Shown here one piece after another: positions 1 through 7,229 of a stretch of DNA of 10,000 nucleotides. The DNA lies in assembly GCA_020217065.1 (NCBI GenBank), contig JAIWOB010000063.1, positions 1 to 10,000 on the forward strand, read 5' to 3'. The translations under genes were made by a program, and so were the position numbers. Source of the DNA: Chloroflexota bacterium (GTDB lineage Bacteria; Chloroflexota; Anaerolineae; Anaerolineales; Villigracilaceae). The notes under the pieces are model-generated. The model saw nothing but the letters and a program-made list of their open reading frames with translations, had not been told where the DNA came from and did no database searches. Numbering within the stretch: position 1 is the stretch's first letter; each line of letters opens with the position of its first letter.

Positions 1-2676
1 GAAAACGATGAGTCCCATAAGACCGCTGGAGGCAATCCATTGCGGAACGCCAAAAAAGCCGAAGGCAAGCAAATTGTAGGCGGAGAGTCCGCCTAATGCA
101 ATTCCCAGCGCCCAGCGCGCGGCGGCGCGCGCTCCGGCGAAGCGCCCGCCGGCGCCATAACCGCTAACGACGCCGAAAGCGATGAAAAGCATCGAAAATC
201 CCCACGTCAGAAAACGCGGATACCCTTGGAAATAGCCTCGTTCGTTTTCTTCGGACGCTTCGGGCGCCTGTTGGGTCGGTTCGACGGACGCCGTCGTTTC
301 GGGAACAACCAGGGTGACGGCTACCGCGCCGGACTGGGACACGTCCAACTGCAGAACTTCCGAAACGACGGCTGGTTCGCTTGTCACTTTGATTTCGAGC
401 AATCCGGGCTTGTCGAGACCGAACGCGGCGCGCGCCACGCCTTGAGCGGTTACGGCATCCACTTGTTTCAGGATTCCCCCGCTTTCGCCGGTCAGCAGCA
501 CCGAGAATTGCACTACTGTCCCGTCTGGGACGGGATGGCTGTTATGGTCCATAATGACGCCGGTGCGGACCGCGATGGTATCTCCAATGCGAAAGAGAGG
601 AATTGGCGTTGGCTCGGGCGTCCCCAAAGGGTTGGCGGATTCGGGCGGGGGAGAGATGTCTAGGAAGAGCGGGATAACCTGCGTTGGGTCTGGCGACATG
701 ACCGAAATCAGGTCGTAGCCGACAGCGGGAATCGAAACGGGCGAAGCTCCGTTTGGCGAGAGTTCTTGAAAAAGGATTCGCGCGGCAACGTCCACAAATT
801 GGGGTTGTTTGCTGTAAAGCGCGTAATAGGCGCTAATCTTTGAAATGGTCGTGGTGTCGAAATAATAGGGCGCGCCAAAAGAAAACAGGACGATATTTTT
901 CCCGTGCAGCAAGTCTGGACGTTCGCGCAGGAAACGGCTGATGAGGGCGGGTTGTCCTTGCGACGAGCCGGTCAAGGAAATGACCGCCCATTTGGCGGAT
1001 TTGATGTCCTCTTCTATGTAGGGGGCGTCTTGCGCGTCCAACAGCGTTTGGAGAGTTTGAAGGGAGTGCGACGAGAGGCGGAAATTCGCGGTTTGATTGC
1101 CGCTTTGCGGTCCGTAGAGTTGAAGGATGGTTTGCTGCAAGGCGTCCACCGCCAGCCCCGGCGTTTCAGGACAAGAGGAACACTGCCGGAAGCCGGCGGT
1201 GTCGGTGATAAAGACCATCCCTTCGTTTGACTGGGGCGGAAGCGGCATGAGGGCGGCGAGTTCCTGTTTATCGGGGCTGATGAGAGTCGCCGCGCTGCGC
1301 GCCACATTGAACGCGACGTCGGTGGTCAACCCGATTTCTTCCAACAGGCTGTCTGGGGTCAGGACGTTGGAAATGGTCAAGTTTCCGTATAAGCCCAATT
1401 TCGAGGCGAGAATGCGCGCTGCGGCGGCGTCTACCCGCTGGGCGAAGGCGGGGTCTTCCTTGTATTTTTGGACGAAAAATTCAATCACGCGGGCGGTGGC
1501 GGTGTAAACGTCTGGCAAGTCCTTTGAGGTGAGGTTGCCAAGATAGAGCATGTCGTTGCCAGCCAGGAAAGCGTCGCGCGCGGCAATGCGGGCGGAGAAT
1601 TGCACGCCGCCGGTAGCGTAAAATTCACTGACGGCGCGCGTGCCTAAATTGTCGCTGATAATCAACCCGCCCGCCGACTGCCAGCCTGAAAATTGAGGCA
1701 GGGAAAGAATCTGATTCAGCGCCTGCGCGTCGAAACTGATGGGGCGGGTGGTGGCGCGGATGTTGCCCTGAAAGCCCTGATAGCGAATATGAGAAACCAG
1801 CAAACCGTCCGCCGCCGCTTCGGGGGAAGGCGCGTTGCCGGTCACGGCGAAAAACGGGGCGAGCTCGATTTGTTTCAACTGTTCAAGGGATTTTCGGACT
1901 GTTGAGACTTCCTCTTCGGGCAGGCGGTCCGAACCGCCGACGCCGGGAAAATGCTTTGCAATCACCCGCAGTTGACCGCCGCTGCCGCGATGCAGGCCGG
2001 CGATATAGGCGCGCCCCATTTCTCCAACCCAAAAGGGGTCGCCGCCAAAGACCCGCGTGCCGAGGTCGCCGCCGGAGGCGGAGGGATTTTCCAGGACGTC
2101 GAGGGAAGGTCCGAAATATAAATTGACGCCCAGGGCCGCCAGCTCGCGTCCGCGCGTCTCGCCCACGCGGCGGGCAAGCGCGGTGTCCCAGGTTGCGCCG
2201 ACAGCCATTTGACTTGGCAGGGGGCTGAGTCCGCTCAAAATTTGGTCGGTTGGATATCCGTTTCCTTCCTGGGCAATGCCGATGAAGAGCGGCGCGTACA
2301 CAAAATTTGTCCCCATCTCTCCCGCTTCGCCGCTGACCGAATTTCTGGATACGTCCCATTCAATTTGCTGGATGGCGTTGATGAGGGCGTGCGCCTGCCG
2401 AACGGTGTCGGGCGCGGCGGCGAAATTATCGTTCTCCGCCAGCAGTACCACCCCGCCGACATGATATTGGGTGATGAGTTTATAAATTTCTGAAGCGGCT
2501 CCGGTGTCTGTTCCCTTGAACGTGACGAGGAATAATTGTCCCACCCGTTCTTCCGGAGTCATGGCGTTCAAAACCTCGGCCGCCGCGGGGTAAGGCGTGG
2601 GCGTTTGCGCGCGCGCGGGAGCCGCGGCAGGCAGACAAATCAAAATAACGAAGAGGAATGCGCGCAGCGATTTCAT
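1..2676 (-). CDS. GH3 family glycoside hydrolase-like protein (beta-N-acetylhexosaminidase-like), secreted, with Ig-like domain and C-terminal membrane segments; 3' end beyond window
   Basis: An uninterrupted reading frame of 892 codons starts at ATG 2676 and runs off the left edge. Residues 1-23 form a signal peptide (MKSLRAF, hydrophobic core, ARA-Q cleavage site). Residues about 35-430 match the GH3 TIM barrel: KHFPG at 241-245 and SDNLG at 341-345, whose D342 fits the family nucleophile. Residues about 450-660 resemble the GH3 C-terminal alpha/beta domain and contain a CSSC pair at 499-502. A bacterial Ig-like (Big/invasin type) domain spans about 695-790, then a Pro/Glu-rich linker, then hydrophobic segments near 822-842, 855-875 and 880-892. 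Known NagZ-type enzymes have KHFPGHG followed by an Asp-His dyad; here the loop reads VGGSDRLPEEE and has no histidine. The likely role is hydrolysis of an amino-sugar or other beta-glycoside at the cell surface, but activity and substrate are uncertain. Family assignment is firm; the product name is less so. Confidence 0.85.
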   Translation of the reverse strand, partial: MKSLRAFLFVILICLPAAAPARAQTPTPYPAAAEVLNAMTPEERVGQLFLVTFKGTDTGAASEIYKLITQYHVGGVVLLAENDNFAAAPDTVRQAHALINAIQQIEWDVSRNSVSGEAGEMGTNFVYAPLFIGIAQEGNGYPTDQILSGLSPLPSQMAVGATWDTALARRVGETRGRELAALGVNLYFGPSLDVLENPSASGGDLGTRVFGGDPFWVGEMGRAYIAGLHRGSGGQLRVIAKHFPGVGGSDRLPEEEVSTVRKSLEQLKQIELAPFFAVTGNAPSPEAAADGLLVSHIRYQGFQGNIRATTRPISFDAQALNQILSLPQFSGWQSAGGLIISDNLGTRAVSEFYATGGVQFSARIAARDAFLAGNDMLYLGNLTSKDLPDVYTATARVIEFFVQKYKEDPAFAQRVDAAAARILASKLGLYGNLTISNVLTPDSLLEEIGLTTDVAFNVARSAATLISPDKQELAALMPLPPQSNEGMVFITDTAGFRQCSSCPETPGLAVDALQQTILQLYGPQSGNQTANFRLSSHSLQTLQTLLDAQDAPYIEEDIKSAKWAVISLTGSSQGQPALISRFLRERPDLLHGKNIVLFSFGAPYYFDTTTISKISAYYALYSKQPQFVDVAARILFQELSPNGASPVSIPAVGYDLISVMSPDPTQVIPLFLDISPPPESANPLGTPEPTPIPLFRIGDTIAVRTGVIMDHNSHPVPDGTVVQFSVLLTGESGGILKQVDAVTAQGVARAAFGLDKPGLLEIKVTSEPAVVSEVLQLDVSQSGAVAVTLVVPETTASVEPTQQAPEASEENERGYFQGYPRFLTWGFSMLFIAFGVVSGYGAGGRFAGARAAARWALGIALGGLSAYNLLAFGFFGVPQWIASSGLMGLIVF

Positions 2677-2691
2677 TACGTGTCCGTTATA
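2677..2691 (-). promoter_or_regulatory. Putative -10 box of the GH3 gene, placed for a leaderless transcript
   Basis: The minus strand reads TATAAC at 2691-2686, only 9 bases before the ATG at 2676. A start site about 7 bases downstream would leave a leader of 0-3 bases. The 9 bases between hold no purine-rich Shine-Dalgarno sequence. No good -35 box at 16-18 bases is visible; TTGCAG lies about 21 bases upstream. Inferred from spacing only. Confidence 0.4.
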
Positions 2692-2717
2692 ACACAAGTT
2701 TGGATTTGAGGGCTGCA

Positions 2718-2784
2718 AAAACGAAAAAAACAGACGCCGCCCGCTGAACGACGCCTTATTGAAATTTTCCGCCGTTTTGCGGAA
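2718..2784 (-). terminator. Possible weak intrinsic terminator after the GDPD gene
   Basis: On the minus strand, TTCCGC and GCGGAA (2784-2767) can pair as a 6-bp stem with a 6-base loop just after the GDPD stop codon, followed by AATTTC. Farther on, a run of six T and then five T lies at about 2733-2718 without a clear stem directly before it. The structure is short and the T run is not adjacent, so termination is uncertain. The rest of the gap carries only the GH3 promoter candidate. Confidence 0.3.
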
Positions 2785-2789
2785 CGATT

Positions 2790-3542
2790 TCATCCGCTCC
2801 TTCCCAGCGCGCGCGCAGCCATCGCCGGGTCGTCAGTGATAACGCCGTCCGCGCCCCAATGACTCAGGCGGAGAATCTCCTCCGGCGCGTTGACCGTCCA
2901 GACGTGGACGCGGCGTTTCACGCGGTGCGCGCGTTGAATCTGTTCGCGGCTGACGTCGGTAATATGCGGGTGCAGCGCTTGATAATCGCCGAACATGAAG
3001 CCAAAGGAACGCGCCCACGCCCCAGCCAGTCCGGGCAGAGCCAGCAGGGCGCGGGGGACCTCGGGCAAAATCTGCGCGGCGCTTTTCAGGTTGGACGGCA
3101 GGAAAGAAGAGAAGAGAATCTGGTCTTGATTGTTGCGCCGTTTGATTAAATCGCAGACTTTCAAAACGAGATTGTCGCGCGGGGTAAACAGATTTTTCAA
3201 TTCGATGTTGATGAGTTTATCCCTGCCGACGGTTTCAAAAACCTCTTCGAGCAGAGGAACTTGGACGCCGCTGAACTTTTCGTTGAACCATTTTCCGGCG
3301 TCCAGCCTGCGGATGGCTTCCAGCGTCAAAGAGGAGACGTTTCCTTTGCCGTTGGTGGTGCGCTCCACGCTCGAATCGTGAAACGCCACCACATGACCGT
3401 CGGCGGTGAGTTTAACGTCCAGCTCAACGCCGTCCGCGCCTTTTTGGATGGCTTGCTCGAAGGCTGGGAGGGTGTTTTCTGGCGCGTGAAGTTTATCGCC
3501 GCGATGCGCCAAAATAATGGGACGGGGAAATTCTTCAATCAT
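2790..3542 (-). CDS. Glycerophosphodiester phosphodiesterase (GDPD family)
   Basis: This 250-residue protein has the length of a single-domain bacterial GDPD. Such enzymes hydrolyse glycerophosphodiesters from phospholipid turnover to sn-glycerol 3-phosphate and an alcohol (EC 3.1.4.46). Numbering from the ATG, the hallmarks are in order: LAHRG with H13, APENT with E22, GVELDV with E40 and D42 (metal ligands), and AFHDSSVERTTNG with the second catalytic H55. The barrel ends with VHVWTVN and GADGVITDDP, typical of the family. There is no signal peptide, so it is probably cytosolic. ATG 3542 is preferred over the in-frame TTG one codon upstream; neither has a strong Shine-Dalgarno sequence. It lies 118 bases after the kinase stop and 113 bases before the GH3 gene, in the same orientation, so its membership of the upstream operon is unclear. 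The exact substrate cannot be read from the sequence. Confidence 0.93.
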   Translation of the reverse strand: MIEEFPRPIILAHRGDKLHAPENTLPAFEQAIQKGADGVELDVKLTADGHVVAFHDSSVERTTNGKGNVSSLTLEAIRRLDAGKWFNEKFSGVQVPLLEEVFETVGRDKLINIELKNLFTPRDNLVLKVCDLIKRRNNQDQILFSSFLPSNLKSAAQILPEVPRALLALPGLAGAWARSFGFMFGDYQALHPHITDVSREQIQRAHRVKRRVHVWTVNAPEEILRLSHWGADGVITDDPAMAARALGRSG

Positions 3543-3574
3543 CAAATTCAGACTCTGGATATTTGCTTTGGAAA

Positions 3575-3655
3575 ACCGCTCTGTCGCAGAGGTTGAAGCC
3601 CGCGCGACTCCGCGTTAAAAATTTGTCTTTGCGGACCGCCTTGCGGCAGAGCGAT
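3575..3655. repeat. Imperfect nested inverted repeat in the kinase-GDPD gap
   Basis: The left arm (3575-3592) and right arm (3639-3655) are inverted copies that match except for two substitutions and a one-base gap. Inside them, TCCGC at 3609-3613 pairs with GCGGA at 3631-3635 around an A/T-rich core. The left arm alone also folds as CTCTG-TCG-CAGAG (3579-3591), followed on the minus strand by CGG and TTTT, which could act as a weak terminator for the kinase operon. It may be a REP/MITE-like remnant or an RNA structure. The remainder of this gap shows nothing else. Confidence 0.45.
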
Positions 3656-3660
3656 GAACG

Positions 3661-4596
3661 TCATCCGCCGATTGCCGCCTTGATAATCAGCGTATAGCCC
3701 GCTTTTTCAAACGCCGCGGCAACCTTATCCTGAAGGTCTTTGCCCGGCGTCAGGGCAATCATGTAACCGCCTCTGCCGCCGCCGGTGACCTTCGCGCCGA
3801 GCGCGCCGTTTTCGAGCGCCACCTTGCAGAGATAGTCCAAAATTTCGTGAGACATATCCATCTGAATCAGGAGGTTATGGTTTTCGGTCATGAGCCTGCC
3901 CACATGAGGCAAGTCGCCGGCTTCGAGCGCCTTTTTCATCTCCGCGCCCTGGGCGATGATGGTGTCGAGCCGCGAACGGAAGAGCGCGGCGTTTTCCTTC
4001 TTTTGGATTTCGATGAACTCGTCCAGCGCGGCGGTGTTGGCGGTGATGCCGCTGTTGCACAATACGATTTCAAAGGGCTGGGGCGTTTTGATTCTCTCGA
4101 AATTCTGCTTGCCGTTTTCCAGCCAGAAGCGCAGCAGCCCGCCGTAAGTCGAAGCGGTGTTGTCCACGCCGCTGGCGACGCCGTGATAAGGGAACTCGCC
4201 CTGCCAGGCGACGTGATTAATTTGCTCAATGGTGTAGCCCATCTTGAATTCGTCGTTCAGGGCGCGGGCAAGCGAAACGCAGCTGGCGGCGCTGGCGCCC
4301 ACCCCGCTGCCGGCGAGCAGGTCCCCGCTGACGGTAATCTTGATGGGATTCTTTTTGGCGTCGAAGTTCATCGCTTCGAGGATTTTGTTGATGGAAGCGA
4401 CCTGCTGTTCCTTTTTCTTTTCCTTGTAGCCCGGCGCTTCGATGCGGTTGTCTTCCAAAACCCAGCCTTCGCCTTCGATGCGCTCGACTGTCGTCGCCGT
4501 CTGGTAGGGAATCGCCGAGACAATCGCCGGAACTTCGTCCAGCACAAATTGGTCTCCAATCAAAATCGTCTTGCCAAAGCCAGTTCCTTGACCCAT
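3661..4596 (-). CDS. mvk: Mevalonate kinase-like GHMP kinase
   Basis: This 311-residue protein has the GHMP kinase layout. The family transfers phosphate from ATP; mevalonate kinase (EC 2.7.1.36) makes 5-phosphomevalonate for isoprenoid synthesis in the cytosol. An N-terminal GFGKTILIGD (6-15) corresponds to the GK...GEH motif. The phosphate-binding loop is LLAGSGVGASAAS (93-105). HGVASGVDNTASTYGG (138-153) is the diagnostic mevalonate-kinase segment, and D145 aligns with its catalytic aspartate. GAKVTGGGRGG (267-277) is motif 3. The usual GEH is GDQ here (D15, Q16), so another related substrate, such as a different mevalonate derivative, cannot be excluded. The ATG follows the DHH stop codon by 5 bases, with AAGGAG 10 bases upstream inside the DHH reading frame, which suggests coupled translation. 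The mevalonate route is known in some Chloroflexota (Roseiflexus). GHMP membership is firm; substrate is moderately sure. Confidence 0.82.
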   Translation of the reverse strand: MGQGTGFGKTILIGDQFVLDEVPAIVSAIPYQTATTVERIEGEGWVLEDNRIEAPGYKEKKKEQQVASINKILEAMNFDAKKNPIKITVSGDLLAGSGVGASAASCVSLARALNDEFKMGYTIEQINHVAWQGEFPYHGVASGVDNTASTYGGLLRFWLENGKQNFERIKTPQPFEIVLCNSGITANTAALDEFIEIQKKENAALFRSRLDTIIAQGAEMKKALEAGDLPHVGRLMTENHNLLIQMDMSHEILDYLCKVALENGALGAKVTGGGRGGYMIALTPGKDLQDKVAAAFEKAGYTLIIKAAIGG

Positions 4597-4601
4597 TTCA
4601 C

Positions 4602-5810
4602 TTATTCTCCTTGTAGAATTTTTTCCATCTCTTCGATGAGTTGTTCTTCTTTACCGACGGCGACTGTGGTGGCGGCGGTCAGGGTATGACAGGCGTCGGA
4701 GAAGCCGCCCAGCCTGCCCGTCGCTTCGGGCAGGAAAGTGTTAAGCCCCATCGCCCTGCCCGCCCTGATTTCTCCTTCCATATAGGCGGAGACCCGCATG
4801 GAAATCTTAACCTCATTGAAGGCGATAGCCCCAAAGCCGGGAATTTCATCGGGGATGACCTGAAACCCAGCCAGATACTTTTGCGGGTCAATCAAGTCGC
4901 TGTCTTTGATGGCGTCGCAGAACGCGCCAATCATTTTTACGCCCATCGGGAAAAGACGCTTTTCAACGTGAAACCATTGGATGTGAGGGGTCTTCTTCAA
5001 CGCCCCCGCTCGAAGCCTGGCGCGCTCGGCTTCGAATATTCTCTCGCGGACGGCTTTTAAGTCCTCCGCCATGCGGTCCGATTCGGGAGAGACGCCTTCG
5101 AGGCAGACGCGGACGCCCATGTCGGGTCCGCCTTGATAGTAACCCACGCCGCCGAGCAAATCGAGGTAATCGCTCAATTCGAGGACGGGCAGCGGACCTG
5201 CGGGGCGGGTGAGAAAGTATTCTTCGCCGCGCTCCCGCTTGTGAATTTCCATTCGTCCCTGCTGGACGGCTTCGAGGGCGACTTCGCGGTTCTGGCTGAC
5301 AAGTTCGCCGTCCACGAAAAAGCCGTCGCCCACCGCGCCGACGGCGGCGATGGACGCCAAATCGCGGTTGACTGGGTTCATCGTCCGCGCAAAGAGGTAA
5401 CAGGTCGTCGAAGCCGAAATATCACGGTCTCCTTTCAGCCCGAAGAGGTCGGGGTCAAGGTTGTGAACCATCGGGTCGGTGGAGGCTTCTGCGACGTGGT
5501 GGTCGAGAATCAAGGTCAGGTTTTTGCCGCGATTCAAATCGGAAAGCAGAGGGGCAATCCTGCCGGCGAAATCGGCGAAGACCAGAAGTTTCCCTTCCTG
5601 TTCAAAGACTTTTTTCAAAACGGCGGGATAGGGCTTTTCCAAACAAAAACGCCGGACTTGGAAGCCCTCGCGTTCAAAGGCGCGGGTGAGGATGGCGCCG
5701 GAGGTCAGCCCGTCGGCGTCGTTGTGATGAAAAATCTGCGCTTCCTTCTCGCGCCATTGACGGGCTTTCTGAATGGAGTCGTTCATTGCGTCAAGCAGTG
5801 CGTTGAGCAT
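4602..5810 (-). CDS. DHH/DHHA1 family phosphoesterase (RecJ/NrnA-like)
   Basis: This 402-residue protein carries the DHH superfamily metal-binding motifs in order: HHNDADG (28-34), ADF with D80, LDHH (102-105), and GAVGD with D162. The C-terminal part (about 300-402) looks like DHHA1, but its glycine motif is GGFSDACH near 370 rather than GGGH. Known members cleave phosphodiesters: RecJ degrades single-stranded DNA, NrnA short RNA or cyclic dinucleotide products, and archaeal relatives act in replication or RNA decay. At about 400 residues without an OB fold it is shorter than RecJ and resembles the archaeal-type relatives, so the substrate is open. The start ATG has AAAGG 7 bases upstream (5818-5822), and the gene follows the AAA+ stop by 22 bases and precedes the kinase by 5, a clear operon. 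No signal peptide or membrane segment is seen. Confidence 0.87.
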   Translation of the reverse strand: MLNALLDAMNDSIQKARQWREKEAQIFHHNDADGLTSGAILTRAFEREGFQVRRFCLEKPYPAVLKKVFEQEGKLLVFADFAGRIAPLLSDLNRGKNLTLILDHHVAEASTDPMVHNLDPDLFGLKGDRDISASTTCYLFARTMNPVNRDLASIAAVGAVGDGFFVDGELVSQNREVALEAVQQGRMEIHKRERGEEYFLTRPAGPLPVLELSDYLDLLGGVGYYQGGPDMGVRVCLEGVSPESDRMAEDLKAVRERIFEAERARLRAGALKKTPHIQWFHVEKRLFPMGVKMIGAFCDAIKDSDLIDPQKYLAGFQVIPDEIPGFGAIAFNEVKISMRVSAYMEGEIRAGRAMGLNTFLPEATGRLGGFSDACHTLTAATTVAVGKEEQLIEEMEKILQGE

Positions 5811-5832
5811 GGGTTTGCCTTTGAAAATGAAA

Positions 5833-7152
5833 TTATAAATCTACGAAGTAGGCTTTTGCGGCGCGGTCTATCATTTCCCGCGACATGGTTGGCGGGACGG
5901 CGAGGTAGGAGGAAATATCGAGAATTTGGTCGCACAAGTCGCGCGGATGAGAGGCGCGCAGTTTGCGGTTGCGCTTCATGTACCATTCCTGCAGCAGGTA
6001 GGCGAGACCCTGGTCGTTGTATTCGACCTTCTTGTCTTGCGCGACGCGCTTGAAAATTTCGCGGTATTCGTCGAAGGTGGGGTCGCCAATTTCGATTTTG
6101 TGGCGCAGGCGGCGCAGGAAGGCTTCGTCCACCAGGTCTTTGGGCGGAAGGTTGGTGGAGAAGACGACCAGCACATCGAAAGGAACTTCAACCTTGCGCC
6201 CGGTGTGCAGGCGCAGGTAGTCCACGCGGTTTTCAAGGGGGACAATCCAGCGGTTGAGCAGGTCGCGCGGGCGAACTTGCTGGCGTCCAAAGTCGTCAAT
6301 CAGCAAAATGCCGCCGTTGGCTTTGACTTGGAAGGGCGCTTCATAAAACTTGGCGGTGTCGTCGAAGACCAGGTCGAGACCTTCAAGGTTGAGTTCGCCG
6401 CCGACGACGATAAACGGGCGGCGGATTTTTACCCAGCGCAAGTCGCGGCGGACGCTGGGGCGCAGGGCGCTGGTGTTTCCCGTGTCGCTTTCGGGGGCGA
6501 GGCTGTGGCTGACCGCGTCGTACACTTTGATGACTTGTCCGTCGAGATAGAGGGCGTAGGGGATATACATGCTCTGGCTGAGCACCAGGTTTCCAAAAGC
6601 GCGGGCGATGCTGGTCTTGCCGTTGCCGGGCGGTCCGTACATAAAGATGGATGTGCCGGAATTTAACGCCGGTCCAAGCCGTTGAAACACTGATTCGGAA
6701 ATGACCAATTGCGAGAGAATTTGACGCATGGTGCGGGAGGTGACGGTCATGCGTCCGCTTTTTTGGCGGCGGATGGCTTCGTTGTAAACGTCGAAAGGCA
6801 CGGGGGCGGGGCCGGCGTATTGGCTGCGCTCCATCGCTTCGCGCGCGCGCAGGATTCCGGCGCTGGTGATGCCGTACACGTATGCGCCGTCGCCGCCAAG
6901 ACCGCCCTGCGAAGATTTAACTTCAATCAATTTTTCTTGTTTCAAACTGACCAGCAGCTGGTCGGTGACTCCGGAAAAGGGCAGGGCAATCTCTTCGGCG
7001 ATTTTAAAGCCGGTAATGTAACCCCGAAAATACAGCACTTTGAGAATCAAATCTTGCAGCCAGAGCGGGGAAAGCCCCGTATCTTCAACGCTGCTGACCG
7101 GCGAGGGGGTGAAGCCGCCAGAGGCGGAGGGAGGCGTGGGTTGTCTTGTCAT
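5833..7152 (-). CDS. AAA+ ATPase with N-terminal winged-helix-like domain, function unknown
   Basis: This 439-residue protein starts with a Pro/Ser-rich tail (1-29). Residues about 30-110 look like a winged helix (GFKIAEEI, VTDQLLVSLKQEKLIEV, then YVYGITSAGILRARE). The AAA+ module follows: Walker A GPPGNGKT (173-180), Walker B GILLIDDFG (281-289), sensor-1-like VVFSTN (329-334), and an arginine-rich FLRRLRHKIEI (345-355) that may hold the arginine finger. A helical lid lies at about 380-439. Walker B ends in DD rather than DE, and about 100 residues separate Walker A from Walker B, longer than usual. The ATG has GGAG 5 bases upstream and AAGGAG at 7170-7165. It is the first gene of the operon with DHH and the GHMP kinase. 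Related proteins are annotated as general ATP-binding proteins, so I assign no substrate. Winged-helix plus ATPase could mean nucleic-acid binding or remodelling of a protein complex. Confidence 0.85.
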   Translation of the reverse strand: MTRQPTPPSASGGFTPSPVSSVEDTGLSPLWLQDLILKVLYFRGYITGFKIAEEIALPFSGVTDQLLVSLKQEKLIEVKSSQGGLGGDGAYVYGITSAGILRAREAMERSQYAGPAPVPFDVYNEAIRRQKSGRMTVTSRTMRQILSQLVISESVFQRLGPALNSGTSIFMYGPPGNGKTSIARAFGNLVLSQSMYIPYALYLDGQVIKVYDAVSHSLAPESDTGNTSALRPSVRRDLRWVKIRRPFIVVGGELNLEGLDLVFDDTAKFYEAPFQVKANGGILLIDDFGRQQVRPRDLLNRWIVPLENRVDYLRLHTGRKVEVPFDVLVVFSTNLPPKDLVDEAFLRRLRHKIEIGDPTFDEYREIFKRVAQDKKVEYNDQGLAYLLQEWYMKRNRKLRASHPRDLCDQILDISSYLAVPPTMSREMIDRAAKAYFVDL

Positions 7153-7205
7153 GGGCGCTCCGAACTCCTTGTGAAGATTTCGGAAATTCAGGAAATGTGG
7201 GGCAG

Positions 7206-7211
7206 ATTATA
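7206..7211 (-). promoter_or_regulatory. -10 box for the AAA+/DHH/kinase operon
   Basis: The minus strand reads a consensus TATAAT at 7211-7206. A start site near 7199 would give a leader of about 47 bases before the ATG at 7152, which has Shine-Dalgarno sequences (7161-7158 and 7170-7165). No convincing -35 box is visible. It lies within 20 bases of the opposing -10 box, so polymerases on the two strands may compete. Confidence 0.5.
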
Positions 7212-7223
7212 CTTCTTTTCGTT

Positions 7224-7229
7224 TATAAT
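7224..7229 (+). promoter_or_regulatory. -10 box for the GT2 gene, placed for a leaderless transcript
   Basis: TATAAT ends 8 bases before the ATG at 7238, so the predicted start site falls at or within two bases of the start codon. The intervening CCAGCCC has no Shine-Dalgarno character. The hexamer 17 bases upstream (GGCAGA) is a poor -35 box. The same geometry occurs in front of the GH3 gene. Confidence 0.5.

Noticed and set aside
226..663. Plus-strand frame of 145 codons rich in Gly and Arg
   Set aside because: Complement of the Ig-like and linker part of the GH3 gene, whose frame is continuous through it.
1883..2359. Minus-strand frame of 158 codons rich in Arg
   Set aside because: Alternate frame inside the GH3 gene; the GH3 frame carries signal peptide and catalytic motifs through the same bases.
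3543..3545. TTG as start codon of the GDPD gene
   Set aside because: An ATG follows directly in frame, so the TTG adds only one residue and has no better ribosome binding site.
3847..4689. Open frame of 280 codons on the plus strand
   Set aside because: It is antisense to the GHMP kinase and the DHH 3' end, whose motifs are convincing. The translation shows no family motif and is explained by GC-rich codon bias.
5133..6053. Open frame of 306 codons on the plus strand
   Set aside because: Antisense to the DHH gene and the end of the AAA+ gene; low-complexity content without recognisable domains.
5926..6666. Open frame of 246 codons on the plus strand
   Set aside because: Antisense to the AAA+ core including both Walker motifs; no domain of its own.
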